DNA of 64,000 nucleotides, from assembly GCA_028285265.1 (NCBI GenBank), contig JANQPX010000076.1:58014-122013 (forward strand), read 5' to 3'. Positions 42,560-52,242 of this stretch are shown piece by piece. This DNA comes from Geminicoccaceae bacterium (GTDB lineage Bacteria; Pseudomonadota; Alphaproteobacteria; Geminicoccales; Geminicoccaceae). The position numbers were made by a program, and so were the translations under genes. Numbering within the stretch: the first letter of the stretch is position 1; the number at the start of each line of letters is the position of its first letter. The notes below the pieces were generated by a model, which saw only the letters and a list, made by a program, of their open reading frames with translations, was not told where the DNA came from and ran no database searches.

Positions 42560-43633
42560 TCAGCTTGGCAGCACCGCACCTCCTTCCAGAAAGACATGCG
42601 CTGCATCCATGTCGAGCCTCAGGTGAATGGCATCGCCGCGCCGGGCGCCCGTTTGGCCTGGATGATGGACAGTCAGGGCTTGGCCACTGGGAAGCTGGCA
42701 GTAGAGATAGCTGTCGCTGCCAAGCTGCTCGACGCTGGTAGCGGTAGCCGGGATTGTGCCTTCTGCCTTGTCAGTCAGGCGCACATGCTCGGGACGGATG
42801 CCAAGGGCGAGGGCAGTGCCAATTGGCTTGGACTCGATCGGTTTCCGCAGCAGCACCGGGGAAATCCCATCAATGTTGACGGCATCGGTCGCAGAAAGCA
42901 CCGCATCGAGAAAATTCATGCGCGGGCTCCCGATAAAGCCGGCGACAAAGCGATTAGCGGGTTTGTTGTAGAGATCGAGGGGGGCACCGATCTGTTCGAT
43001 GATGCCATCTCGTAGAACCACGATCTTGTCGGCCATGGTCATCGCTTCGGTTTGATCGTGGGTGACGTAAATCATGGTATTGCCAATCCGCGCGTGTAGG
43101 TCGGCAAGCTCGACCCGCATCTGTACGCGTAGCTCGGCGTCCAGGTTGGAAAGCGGCTCATCGAACAGGAAAATTTTGGGCTCGCGCACGACCGCGCGGC
43201 CAATGGCAACACGCTGACGTTGCCCACCGGAAAGCTGGCCCGGCCGCCTCATCAAGAGCGGTTCGATTTGCAGCATGCGCGCTGCCTCGGCCACTCTTGT
43301 TTCGATCTCTGCGCGCGGCGTCTTGATGTTTTCGAGGCCGAAGGAAAGGTTTTGTCGAACGGTCATATGCGGATAAAGGGCGTAGGACTGGAACACCATG
43401 GCGAGACCGCGACCGGCAGCACTTGTTTCATTCACGCGATCGCCGTCGATCCTGATTTCGCCTTCGGTGATCTCTTCCAAACCGGCGATCATGCGCAAAA
43501 GCGTAGACTTGCCGCAGCCGGAGGGGCCAACAAAGACGCAGAACTCGCCATCCTCGATGCGCAGGTCGACGCCATGGATGACCTGAACGGCTTCATAGCG
43601 CTTGACAATTTTTTCCAGCTCTAATGTCGCCAT
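42560..43633 (-). CDS. Sugar ABC transporter ATPase, MalK/UgpC-like
   Basis: The 357-residue ATPase has Walker A GPSGCGKST, signature LSGGQRQRV, Walker B IFLFDEPLSNL and the switch His in VTHDQTEA, followed by the C-terminal regulatory OB-fold domain of the MalK group (IGSPRMNFLDA, LGIRPEHVRL). It is the last gene of the operon, nine bases after the dehydrogenase gene. It energises the MalF/MalG-like permease pair encoded upstream. Confidence 0.9.
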   Translation of the reverse strand: MATLELEKIVKRYEAVQVIHGVDLRIEDGEFCVFVGPSGCGKSTLLRMIAGLEEITEGEIRIDGDRVNETSAAGRGLAMVFQSYALYPHMTVRQNLSFGLENIKTPRAEIETRVAEAARMLQIEPLLMRRPGQLSGGQRQRVAIGRAVVREPKIFLFDEPLSNLDAELRVQMRVELADLHARIGNTMIYVTHDQTEAMTMADKIVVLRDGIIEQIGAPLDLYNKPANRFVAGFIGSPRMNFLDAVLSATDAVNIDGISPVLLRKPIESKPIGTALALGIRPEHVRLTDKAEGTIPATATSVEQLGSDSYLYCQLPSGQALTVHHPGQTGARRGDAIHLRLDMDAAHVFLEGGAVLPS

Positions 43634-43642
43634 CGTCGATTC

Positions 43643-44659
43643 CTAACGGCTCCTCATCTTCGCGGCCAGCGTCGGCTCGGCCCGCTGCAGGCGAAGGGGC
43701 GGTAATCCCTTCAGGATTTGCTCGATGTCATCAGCCATCCACTCGGCAATTCGCTTGTAGGAATCCGGAATCCCGCCCGCCCGGTGCGAAGAGAACACGA
43801 GGTGTTCAGCCTCACGTATGGGGTCCGTGGGTGGAACCGGCTCCTCGGGATAGACATCGACAGCCAAGCGAAACGCTTGGGCTTCAGCGCGTTCGAGCAG
43901 GGCCGGAAAATCAACGATCTCGGCGCGGCTACCGAGAATCACGCAGGCGTCCTTCTTGATCCGATCGAGCTTGTCGGCATCGAGAAAACCCTCATTGTCG
44001 GTGCTGACGCCGGCGAGCAGGAACAGGTACTGGCTCTCGTTCAGGGCGTGATCGAGTGAAGAAGGTATGACGCCCTCGGCTTCCAGGTAGCGTTCATGCA
44101 GCCAGGGATCGTAGACGCGGATCGTGGGTCTAAAGGGGCGAAGCAGCGGGACGAGGGAACGGCCGAGATTGCCGTAGCCGATCAGCCCGACCTCGGCGTC
44201 GAACAGCGACACCGCGTCTCGATTGCCGGCGAGGCTGTAGGCTTCCTTGCCAGCGCGAAAAAGCCCATCCGCCTTGGTGATGCCGCGACCGATATCGATC
44301 GCAGCACCCAGGCACCACTCCGCCACCGCCGGTCCCATGCAAGGCGCTACGGTCAGCACGTAGATGCCCTTTGCCTGCAGATACTCATAGTCGATGAAGG
44401 GTTCCCAGTTGGCCTTCACATTGATGACGGCCTTCAAGCGTTCCGCCCGATCGATCCGCTCCCGATCCAGATGCGTCTGCCCGATGATGATGTCGGTCTT
44501 GGGAAGCAGCCGCTCCACATCCTCATCGGGCATGCGGCCTGGCTCCCAGTAACAAACCAGCTCCGCGACAGCGTCGAGCCTGGCCCGGCTCGGGCCGGTA
44601 AAGATCATCTCCTCCACGCGGGGGGAAGGATCGACAAGGATCTGAGCTTTCCCAGTCAT
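43643..44659 (-). CDS. D-2-hydroxyacid dehydrogenase family protein
   Basis: The 338-residue product has the NAD-binding signature VGLIGYGNLGRSLVPLLRPF and the catalytic residues of the family: Arg in GSRAEIVD, Glu in DVYPEEPVP and His in SSHRAGG. It overlaps the MalG-like gene by four bases. It probably reduces a 2-oxo acid, or oxidises a 2-hydroxy acid, derived from the imported sugar or sugar acid. GSRAE replaces the more common ARG or SRG at the Arg motif. The substrate is unknown. Confidence 0.82.
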   Translation of the reverse strand: MTGKAQILVDPSPRVEEMIFTGPSRARLDAVAELVCYWEPGRMPDEDVERLLPKTDIIIGQTHLDRERIDRAERLKAVINVKANWEPFIDYEYLQAKGIYVLTVAPCMGPAVAEWCLGAAIDIGRGITKADGLFRAGKEAYSLAGNRDAVSLFDAEVGLIGYGNLGRSLVPLLRPFRPTIRVYDPWLHERYLEAEGVIPSSLDHALNESQYLFLLAGVSTDNEGFLDADKLDRIKKDACVILGSRAEIVDFPALLERAEAQAFRLAVDVYPEEPVPPTDPIREAEHLVFSSHRAGGIPDSYKRIAEWMADDIEQILKGLPPLRLQRAEPTLAAKMRSR

Positions 44660-45720
44660 TTGATTCCCGTGTTGGCGATGCCTGATGTGATGTAACGCTG
44701 GAGGAATGCGAACACCAAGGTGATGGGGAGAAGGGTGAGGACGGTCATGGCGAGGAGATTATGCCAGCGGGTGTTGAGGTCGCCCTGGAAGGAATTGAGG
44801 GCGAGCTGGAGGGTGAACTGCTCGCTTTCGGAGAGCACGATCAGTGGCCAGAGAAAATCGTTCCAGCGCCACATGATCGCGAAGATGGCGAGCACGGCAA
44901 GGGCAGGAGCGCTGAGCGGAAGAATGATCCGCCAATAGATCTTCCACTCGCTCGCATGGTCCATGCGCGCCGCGTCGATCAGCTCGTCGGGGATGGTCAG
45001 CATGTATTGGCGAAGCAGAAAGACGCCGGTGGGCGTAGCGGCGCCCGGCAGGATCACGCCCCAGGGCGAGTTCAACATGCCGAGCTTGGCGACCACAAGA
45101 TAGGCAGGCACGAGCACGATGGTGACGGGAATCATGAGCGTGGCGATGATGATCACCAGCACTGTCATCCGGCCTCGAAAGCGATATTTGGAGAGCGCGA
45201 AGGCCGCCATAGAGTTGAACAGCAGCATGATAACGGTGGCCATCGCGGTAATGAAGACGCTGTTCCAGAAATAGCGCATGAAGCTGAATTTTTCGAAGAG
45301 ATCCGTGTAGTTGGACCAGGCGAACGTCATCTCCCGGACCGGACGCCGATCAGCGATACCTAAGTCTATTCGTTCGCCCGGATCAGCTGGGTCCACCATC
45401 TGTGCTTGGATGCCGATCCGCCGGATCTGGGCCAGCCGCTTGCCCGCATGTTCGCCCGCCGTGATTTCGAAGAGCGGCAGGGGATTGTCATAGCCGTCGA
45501 CCTCGACACTGACTTGACCGTAGGGAAGGAAGGATGGTGGGAATTCCAGCAGCTGCGCTTCGGATTTGAAGGAAGACAGTGTCACCCAGATGACCGGACC
45601 GAACATCAAGAAGACGCCGAGCAGCAGATAGCCGTAGCAAAGCCAATCGGTCCAATCCGGGCCATTTCGCCCGCGTGTGCGTGTTAGAAATGTCAACGCT
45701 GTCGACGTTCGACTAGCCAT
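44656..45720 (-). CDS. Sugar ABC permease, MalG-like, with periplasmic insert
   Basis: The 354-residue permease is longer than most MalG proteins (about 280-300). The extra 70 residues lie after the first helix (residues about 50-125) and are polar, including FEITAGEHAGKRLAQIRRIG, so a periplasmic domain is likely. The remainder is standard, with the EAA coupling loop AARMDHASEWKIYWRIILPL. It overlaps the MalF-like gene by eight bases and the dehydrogenase gene by four. The insert may contact the binding protein. Confidence 0.87.
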   Translation of the reverse strand: MASRTSTALTFLTRTRGRNGPDWTDWLCYGYLLLGVFLMFGPVIWVTLSSFKSEAQLLEFPPSFLPYGQVSVEVDGYDNPLPLFEITAGEHAGKRLAQIRRIGIQAQMVDPADPGERIDLGIADRRPVREMTFAWSNYTDLFEKFSFMRYFWNSVFITAMATVIMLLFNSMAAFALSKYRFRGRMTVLVIIIATLMIPVTIVLVPAYLVVAKLGMLNSPWGVILPGAATPTGVFLLRQYMLTIPDELIDAARMDHASEWKIYWRIILPLSAPALAVLAIFAIMWRWNDFLWPLIVLSESEQFTLQLALNSFQGDLNTRWHNLLAMTVLTLLPITLVFAFLQRYITSGIANTGIK

Positions 45721-46705
45721 CGACGCTCTTCCGGTTGAGCCAGAGTTGGGCGAGGGTCAGGAGCAGGAGCACGATCGCGAGCATCAGCGATGCGGCGGCG
45801 GCGATGCCAAAGAGCTGCGGCTGCACGGAGAAGCCTGTCTCGTAGATATATTGAACGATCAGGAGCGTTGCCGAGCCTGGGCCGCCGCCTGTCAGCACGA
45901 AGATCTCGTCGAAGCTCTGCACACCCTTGATCAGCGCCAGCACCAGGACGACCAACATGTTTGGCATCAAGAGCGGAAGGGTGATGCGGTAGAAGGTGCG
46001 CCAGGCATTGGCCGAGTCCATTTCGGCGGCCTCATAGACGTCTTTCGGGATCGCCTGCAGGCCCGCGAGCAGGATGAGCGTATAGAAGCCCATATGCGCC
46101 CAGATGCTAACGAAGATCACCCAGAAGAACGCCCAGTCAGCACTCAAGAGCCAGATGATCGGATCAAGCCCGAGGCTGGTCAGCCAGCCATTCAAAATGC
46201 CTTCCCGTTGCAAAATCCATTTCCAGATCAGTGCTACGACGACCGGCGAAAGAAGGACGGGGTAGAAGAAAACGCTTCGGAAAAAACCGCGCGCCCTGAT
46301 CTCGGCATTCAGCACGAGGGCAGTGATCAACGAAAACAAAATCATGAAACCGACCTGCAGCGTCACGAACAGGCCGGTATTGAAGACCGCCTTCCAGAAG
46401 AGGTCCTTGTTGCAGCTATTGGGGTTCAGATAGTCGTCGCAGGTCAGCAACTCCTTGAAGTTGTCGGCGCCGACATAAACCCGCTCCTCCGGCAGAATTT
46501 TTACACCACCGGTAGTGGCGTAGTAAAAGTTCAAAATAATCGGGAGAAAGGTGAACAGGCCAAAAATCAGGAGGTTGGGGGCGAGGAACAGCCAGGCGAT
46601 CTTGCTGAGACCGAGCCGCCTTTGCGCCCAGAGCATGGGCCGCTCGAAGAGACCCATGAAGGCCGCAAACAGCGGTGTGAAGACACCGCTTAAGAGGCTG
46701 CTCAT
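45713..46705 (-). CDS. Sugar ABC permease, MalF-like
   Basis: The 330-residue permease has six or seven membrane helices and the coupling loop AAEMDSANAWRTFYRITLPL. A Cys-containing periplasmic loop (LLTCDDYLNPNSCNKDLFW) follows the first helix. I chose the ATG at 46705 (MSSLLSGVF); the frame stays open upstream but that part overlaps the binding-protein gene. The gap to that gene is 16 bases. Confidence 0.87.
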   Translation of the reverse strand: MSSLLSGVFTPLFAAFMGLFERPMLWAQRRLGLSKIAWLFLAPNLLIFGLFTFLPIILNFYYATTGGVKILPEERVYVGADNFKELLTCDDYLNPNSCNKDLFWKAVFNTGLFVTLQVGFMILFSLITALVLNAEIRARGFFRSVFFYPVLLSPVVVALIWKWILQREGILNGWLTSLGLDPIIWLLSADWAFFWVIFVSIWAHMGFYTLILLAGLQAIPKDVYEAAEMDSANAWRTFYRITLPLLMPNMLVVLVLALIKGVQSFDEIFVLTGGGPGSATLLIVQYIYETGFSVQPQLFGIAAAASLMLAIVLLLLTLAQLWLNRKSVDG

Positions 46706-46721
46706 CGTCCCCGAACCTTGG

Positions 46722-47996
46722 CTACTTCGCCGCTTCGGCGACCGCCTCCTCAACATCAGCGCTGATCCTGGCGAGCGCGTCTTCGACTGAAAGCTCGCCG
46801 ACGATCGCCTGGGTGACACGGTTGACCGTGGCGTTGAACATCGCGCGGTTTCCGGGATAGCCCTGATAGGCAAAGGCGACCGGTGACAGTTTCGACACCT
46901 GCTGAGCCCAACCACCGAGTGCTGCAGCCGCCTGCTCGGAAACATCTGGGTAGTCGAGACCGCTCGCTGCCAGACCCGCATGCGCCGGAACGTTCTTCGT
47001 GCGAGAAATCAGCTCGGCATGATTGTCCTCCCGGGCGAACCAGTCCATGACCTTGGCGACGGCCTCGGGGTGATCGGTCTGGTTAAAGCCGACCATGCCG
47101 GCACCGCCGGGCATGCCGGTGCAGCCGCCCGCGCCGCAGGGGCTGCCGACCACCTGCCAATCAAACGCGTCGCCGATGGCGTCGTCGAAGCGGCCGACCT
47201 GCCAACTACCGGAGAAGTAGTAGACGAGCTGACCGTTCACGAATTCCTGGGCTGCGTCCTGATAGCTCGCACCGCCCTGGCCGCCCCAGACGTCGATCGC
47301 CATGGTGCCGTCCTGGTTCCAGCCGACAAATTTTTCGATCATCGCCGAAAAACCATCGTCGACCAGCGCGGGCATGCCATCGTCGCCAAAGATTTGGGCA
47401 CCCATCGAGATAGCGGGACCGGCGATGCGGTGACCGGAGCGGTCCATGGCCATGGGGAAAGGCGTCTGCGTGGCCTCGGCGACCTGCTTCGCTGCCGCCG
47501 CCCAGGCGTCCCAGTCGGCATCGTCACCTGGCACGTCAACGCCAGCCTGATCGAACAGCGTCTTGTTGATATAGGGGCCAGTGATGGTGAGTTGGGTCAT
47601 CATGCCGTAGATGCCGGCATCATCGGCACCCTTCCGGTACCATCTGAGGGTCTCGCCGAAATTGTCTTCCCAATAGGCAGCGTCCACATGGGGCGAGATG
47701 TCGAGATAGTATTCGCTGAGCCCGCCAAGATCGGTAACGCGCGCGAGATCCGGGCCTTCGCCGGCGGCAAGCTGCACGGGCAGGGTCTCCAGGATCGCCT
47801 GATAGGGCACCTTGTCGACGATCACCTTGATGTCGGGGTTTTCCGCCTCGAAGCGGGCGAGAATATCCTGGCTGACCTCGCATTCATTGCCGTCGCCGTA
47901 GCACATGAAGCGAAGCTCTTGGGCTTCAGCCGTGCCTGCAGCGAGTAGGGCCAAGGAAAAGCTTGATGACAGCATGGTCGTACGCAGCGATGTCAT
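46722..47996 (-). CDS. Sugar-type ABC substrate-binding protein
   Basis: The 424-residue product has a Sec signal peptide (cleavage likely after AEA at residue 25) and a type 2 extracellular sugar-binding fold (DILARFEAENPDIKVIVDKV, GMPGGAGMVGFNQTDHPEAV). Cys residues in MCYGDGNECEV and SPCGAGGCTG may form disulfides. The ATG at 47996 follows GGGGAGA. It is the first gene of the operon: binding protein, MalF-like, MalG-like, dehydrogenase, MalK-like. Confidence 0.88.
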   Translation of the reverse strand: MTSLRTTMLSSSFSLALLAAGTAEAQELRFMCYGDGNECEVSQDILARFEAENPDIKVIVDKVPYQAILETLPVQLAAGEGPDLARVTDLGGLSEYYLDISPHVDAAYWEDNFGETLRWYRKGADDAGIYGMMTQLTITGPYINKTLFDQAGVDVPGDDADWDAWAAAAKQVAEATQTPFPMAMDRSGHRIAGPAISMGAQIFGDDGMPALVDDGFSAMIEKFVGWNQDGTMAIDVWGGQGGASYQDAAQEFVNGQLVYYFSGSWQVGRFDDAIGDAFDWQVVGSPCGAGGCTGMPGGAGMVGFNQTDHPEAVAKVMDWFAREDNHAELISRTKNVPAHAGLAASGLDYPDVSEQAAAALGGWAQQVSKLSPVAFAYQGYPGNRAMFNATVNRVTQAIVGELSVEDALARISADVEEAVAEAAK

Positions 47997-48592
47997 GGTG
48001 GTTTTCTCCCCATTGTTGGGGTCGCCGCCTTGACGACGACCGTGCCTCCTCCATTCATGAAAAACACGAAGCAGTGGAAGTAGGCAAGAAGGAAGAAGGC
48101 GTATCCGATCAGATCCAAGTCGCCCTCCCGCCTTCAACTCTCTAGGCCAACGTACTCCGTTCAATAGGAAGGGCCACGGACTGGCCAAGACAGTCTGCGC
48201 GGCTGCCGAGGTCGTCCACTACGCCGCGTCTCCCACATTCCCCTGGAAAAAAACGCAGCATGATCATTAAACGGCCGATCTGGGTGAGTGGCATGGCGGC
48301 GAAAGTTGGATTTTGACTGCTGCATTGTTGACTGTATCTTCAGATTGGATGGCGGCTTTTTGGTTTTTGCTTCCGCGGACGCAACAAGGGCTTGTGGCAA
48401 AACTGGGTCGTGCGTCACGAGCGTCGTCGGTGCAAACGTCGACGCGCAACTCTACGAGAGATAAGGGTAGGCCCCTCAAGGTCTGCAGTCAGGTGCGGGC
48501 CTCAAACCACTGCAAGCTCCTTTCGTTAAGAGCATTGGTGGTGAGGGCATTACTAGCGAAACGCCACTCAACGGAACACCGGGACCCGACCC
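47997..48592. other. Divergent intergenic region, 0.6 kb
   Basis: This region should hold the promoters of the sugar ABC operon (minus) and the amidohydrolase gene (plus). I see no open frame with a credible start, no clear palindromic operator and no confident -35/-10 pair. A TTGACTG...TTGACTGTATC stretch near 48315-48345 is the most promoter-like sequence. Confidence 0.4.
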
Positions 48593-49834
48593 ATGACCGA
48601 CATTCTGATTAAAGCCGCACGGATAATCGATGGATCCACGGATCGAGCACAGGATGCCGTCGACATCAGGTTGGCCGACGGGTTGGTTCAAGAATTGGGG
48701 CCAACATTGGCACCAGGTGCCGAGACCATGGTGATCGATGCGGCTGATCATGTCGTCATGCCGGGACTGGTTGATGCCCACGTCCACGTGAATGCGCTTG
48801 AAGTGAACCTTAAGGTCAACGGCCAACTTCCCGATCCGATCGTGACCATCGGCGCGATGAACATGATGCATCGGATGTTGATGCGCGGCTTCACGACCGT
48901 GCGTGACCTAGGCGGTGCGACCGGCGCGTTTCGGCAGGCGATGGATGCTGCTCCCATTCCCTTGCCGAGATTGAACATTTGCGGCAAAGCCCTCTCGCAG
49001 ACCGGCGGTCATACCGACCAACGAGGACCTTTGGATCGATCGCCGACGGATGGGTACCAAGATAGGCTCGGCACGATGGGTGTGATCTGCGACGGCGTCG
49101 GCGAGGTCCGTCAGGCAGCACGTGAGCAATTCCGAACGGGCGCGGACTTTTTGAAGATCATGGCCAATGGCGGCGTGTCATCTCCCTCCGATCCGATCCA
49201 TTTCCTGGGCTTTTCTCGTGAAGAACTGCTGGCCATGGTTGAGGAAGCGAACAATGTTGGTTCCTATGCTGCTGCTCATCTCTACACCGATGACGCTATC
49301 CGCCGGGCTGTCGAGTGCGGCGTGCGGTCTCTCGAACACTGCAACCTGATTACAGCCGAGACGGCCCGTTTGGCGGCAGCAGCGGGATGCATCGCTTGCC
49401 CAACCCTCATCACATACGAAAAACTGATGTCCGAGGGGCCAAGCCTTGGCCTACCGCAAGCGTCGATTGCCAAGGTCGACGACGTGCGGCTGAAAGGTCT
49501 CGAATCGCTCTCCATCATGCAAGAAGCTGGACTGCCCATGGCCTATGGCAGCGACCTCTTGGGTGGGATGCAGCCCCACCAATCCGGCGAATTCGAGATC
49601 CGCGCGCAAGTCCTACCAATACCGACAGTCATCTCGTCCGCAACGCACGTGGCCGCACAGCTTTTGAACATGGAGGGAGCCATCGGTACCCTGGCACCAG
49701 GAGCCTTTGCCGATGTGCTTCTGGTGAGGCGTGACCCTCTGGATGATGTCTCCATTCTGTCCGGACAAGGAGAAGGTCTTGCCGCCATCGTCAAGGCCGG
49801 CAACATTGTCAAAATGGATATGAGAACCCAGTGA
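48593..49834 (+). CDS. Amidohydrolase family protein (imidazolonepropionase/prolidase-like)
   Basis: The 413-residue metal-dependent hydrolase has the amidohydrolase ligands in order: HxH (DAHVHV), a Lys for carboxylation or binding (DFLKIMANGG), His (AAHLY), His (EHCN) and Asp (GSDLL), within a TIM barrel flanked by the usual small beta-sandwich (LAPGAFADVLLVRRDPLDD). This pattern is shared by imidazolonepropionase-like and Xaa-Pro/Xaa-Arg dipeptidase-like enzymes. No signal peptide is present. It stands alone and is divergent from the sugar operon. Substrate unknown. Confidence 0.87.
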   Translation: MTDILIKAARIIDGSTDRAQDAVDIRLADGLVQELGPTLAPGAETMVIDAADHVVMPGLVDAHVHVNALEVNLKVNGQLPDPIVTIGAMNMMHRMLMRGFTTVRDLGGATGAFRQAMDAAPIPLPRLNICGKALSQTGGHTDQRGPLDRSPTDGYQDRLGTMGVICDGVGEVRQAAREQFRTGADFLKIMANGGVSSPSDPIHFLGFSREELLAMVEEANNVGSYAAAHLYTDDAIRRAVECGVRSLEHCNLITAETARLAAAAGCIACPTLITYEKLMSEGPSLGLPQASIAKVDDVRLKGLESLSIMQEAGLPMAYGSDLLGGMQPHQSGEFEIRAQVLPIPTVISSATHVAAQLLNMEGAIGTLAPGAFADVLLVRRDPLDDVSILSGQGEGLAAIVKAGNIVKMDMRTQ

Positions 49835-50120
49835 TCGCGTCGAGAATGGCGAGTTCAAAGCCTTGGCAAGTCACGTCTTGACGGTTGTCGGAAAAGCAAA
49901 GGCAAAGAGCGACGCCGGGATCATCATCAGCAAATGTGGCTAGATCATCAACGATCGGGCTTTCCCTCGAGATCGCAGGGATCGGCACAAGCAAGACACA
50001 GACCTGTACGGCGACAGGTCGGCGGTGCGGGCGAGGCCTTCGTCATCTGCCACCGGCTTCGCTTAGGACGGTCTCTACAACATCGCTTTGTCGCAAAGAC
50101 CTGGATTGAGAGTTCTTAGA
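49835..50120. other. Intergenic gap, 286 bp
   Basis: No gene or clear regulatory structure was found here. It should contain the promoter of the lipoprotein hydrolase gene. Confidence 0.4.
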
Positions 50121-51314
50121 ATGCGTTATCTCAGGATCTGCACCACCTGCCTCCTTACGTGTCTGGCTGCTTGTAGTGATGTACCGGACGATGAGTATTA
50201 CCGGCCTTCAGGTGCACGCCTTTTCGACTATGCGAGTAGCTCAAACTTCCAGGCCTATCGCGATTTTGAGACGGATAAACTGCGTCGGCACCGCGTGTAC
50301 TTTGATCCTGCCGCCCGTGACGATGAGTTGGCTCGTGTCGCGCCCTTTGAGTTAAAGCGACCAAATACGTGCGACGAACCACCCACCAAAGGTATCCTGC
50401 TCGTTCATGGACTATTGGATACAGCGTTCGCCCTCCGCGACATCGGCGAAGCGTTGGCGAGTGATTGTGTTTTGGTGCGTGCCATCATCCTGCCAGGACA
50501 TGGCACGCGCCCTGCCGATCTCATCGGTATTGATCGCACAGCTTGGATCGACGCCGTGGCGTTTGGGCAGCGAAGCCTCTCTGAGATCGTCGACGAAGTG
50601 TACATCATCGGCTATTCGCTAGGGGGTACACTCGCGGCTAACGCCGCTGCGGACAATCCAGACATCGCTGGAATCGTCCTGCTCGCACCAGCCTTGCAGG
50701 TGGCCTATCCTTGGCTGGCTTGGCAGTCAGTCTGGCTTCGCTACGTTCGCGATTGGATCGATATCGATCCGCATTCAATCCCTGTACGTTACCAATCCAT
50801 GCCCACCAACGCGATCGCCGAGACGGTACTGCTGGCAAGCGAAACGCGCGATCAACTCGAGGCTGGCTTGAGAGTCCCCACGCTCAGTTTCCTCAGCTCG
50901 ACAGATCTGGCGATCAATGTCGAGGATGTACTGCTCGAGCTTTCTCGTCTCAACGCCACGAGTGGGAACTCGATCGTTATCTATGGCGATACTGATCTGC
51001 CGGTGCCAATGGGAGCCCAGATACACCCCGTATTCGATCGCTCATCGAAGATCCTGAACCACGCGCATGTAGCCTTACCGTTTGCGCCCGACAACGCTGT
51101 CTTCGGTAAAGGCGGCAGTCACAAAGAATGCGGGCAAAATATCGGCCTTATCGACAAGGAGGACGCTGAGCATTGCATGCGCAATCCCGAGAACTGGAAA
51201 GGCGAACTCGGAAGCACCGACTCCCGAGAGTTTCTCCCGCTCCAGCGCCTGACCTATAACCCGCATTTCGACGGGATGATCGATGACATCCGTGCCTTTT
51301 TGTCGATTGATTGA
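50121..51314 (+). CDS. Lipoprotein alpha/beta hydrolase
   Basis: The 397-residue protein has a lipoprotein signal with lipobox LAAC (lipidated Cys18) and an alpha/beta hydrolase domain from about residue 90. It shows the LVHGLLDTAF oxyanion strand, PGHGTRP, and the nucleophile elbow GYSLGG with Ser166. A late NHAHVALPF block probably holds the catalytic His. A Cys-rich segment (SHKECGQNIGLIDKEDAEHC) interrupts the C-terminal part. The ATG at 50121 places the signal correctly. It is probably an outer-membrane or periplasmic esterase or lipase; substrate unknown. Confidence 0.82.
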   Translation: MRYLRICTTCLLTCLAACSDVPDDEYYRPSGARLFDYASSSNFQAYRDFETDKLRRHRVYFDPAARDDELARVAPFELKRPNTCDEPPTKGILLVHGLLDTAFALRDIGEALASDCVLVRAIILPGHGTRPADLIGIDRTAWIDAVAFGQRSLSEIVDEVYIIGYSLGGTLAANAAADNPDIAGIVLLAPALQVAYPWLAWQSVWLRYVRDWIDIDPHSIPVRYQSMPTNAIAETVLLASETRDQLEAGLRVPTLSFLSSTDLAINVEDVLLELSRLNATSGNSIVIYGDTDLPVPMGAQIHPVFDRSSKILNHAHVALPFAPDNAVFGKGGSHKECGQNIGLIDKEDAEHCMRNPENWKGELGSTDSREFLPLQRLTYNPHFDGMIDDIRAFLSID

Positions 51315-51501
51315 CCGACAGCTAGTCATGATCAGACCCGTGCACCAAGACGTCGTTTGGCCCCACGTCGCCGCTTAGTCGCCGCCTGCCCGCTTATTGC
51401 CATCGAGCCCTGCCGCCTCTCGTACAGCTTCATGTATCTGCTAGCCGCAACGACAAGCGCTGTATACGCGTGACGTGCACCCTGTTAGTGTCAAATAGGG
51501 T

Positions 51502-51533
51502 ACAGGTTGGAACAGGTATGAGGGAGAACCTGT
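51502..51533. promoter_or_regulatory. Operator-like repeats overlapping the HutC-type regulator start
   Basis: ACAGGTT (51502-51508) and ACAGGT (51512-51517) are direct repeats ten bases apart, and AACCTGT (51527-51533) is the exact inverse of the first, overlapping the GTG start codon. The arrangement suits autoregulation of the eight-gene operon by its first gene product. Confidence 0.5.
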
Positions 51534-52242
51534 GACATCGCCAATCGGCATCGCGAAGTCGGAAATGGTCGCTCAGACTTTGGAGCGAGAGATACGCCAA
51601 GGGCACCTCGGGCACGGGGACCAGCTCGATAGCGAAGGCGGCTTGATGCGCCGATTTTCCGTCAGTCGAAACACCGTGCGTCGCGGATTGGCGCGTCTCG
51701 CGCGTCAAGGGCTCATTACGAAGCGCACCGGCATCGGCTCCTTCGTGACCTATGACGGCACAACGATCGACAGCAATCTCGGTTGGACCGTTGCGCTGTC
51801 CTATGGCAACGCTGCGGTGACCACGCAGACGCTGTCGCTAGAACGCCGTGTGTCGGTCAAGCTGGAACAGCAGATGAAGGAGGGATCGGACTATCTCTGC
51901 ATCGACCGACTGCGATTTTGCGAGTCGACCGGGTGCGGGATTTCACTTGAACGCAGCCGTTTGCCTTGGCGTGATCCGTTTGAGGCAGTGCTGGGCGAAG
52001 GGTTAAACAAAGGCTCGCTGAGTCGAACATTGGAAGACTTAGGCCTCACCGCTGCGAGTGGACAGGAGGAGGCCAGCGTCATCCCTGCTCTCTCAGGACC
52101 AGATGCAGCGATCATGAAACGCCCGAGTGGTACGCCTATGCTCAGGCTCGAGAGAACCACACGCTGCCTTGATGGCAGCATGCTCGAATATGTCGAGAGC
52201 ATCCTCGACCCTGCGCGCTTTGGTCTTCGGATCGATTTTTGA
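51532..52242 (+). CDS. GntR family regulator, HutC/UTRA type
   Basis: The 236-residue protein has a GntR winged helix (residues 5-70; LMRRFSVSRNTVRRGLARLA) and a C-terminal UTRA ligand-binding domain with the typical ending LRLERTTRCLDGSMLEYVES. The start is GTG at 51532 inside an inverted repeat. It is the first gene of the operon; its stop overlaps the next start (TGATG). It most likely represses the operon until the imported compound or a metabolite binds. Confidence 0.87.
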   Translation: MTSPIGIAKSEMVAQTLEREIRQGHLGHGDQLDSEGGLMRRFSVSRNTVRRGLARLARQGLITKRTGIGSFVTYDGTTIDSNLGWTVALSYGNAAVTTQTLSLERRVSVKLEQQMKEGSDYLCIDRLRFCESTGCGISLERSRLPWRDPFEAVLGEGLNKGSLSRTLEDLGLTAASGQEEASVIPALSGPDAAIMKRPSGTPMLRLERTTRCLDGSMLEYVESILDPARFGLRIDF

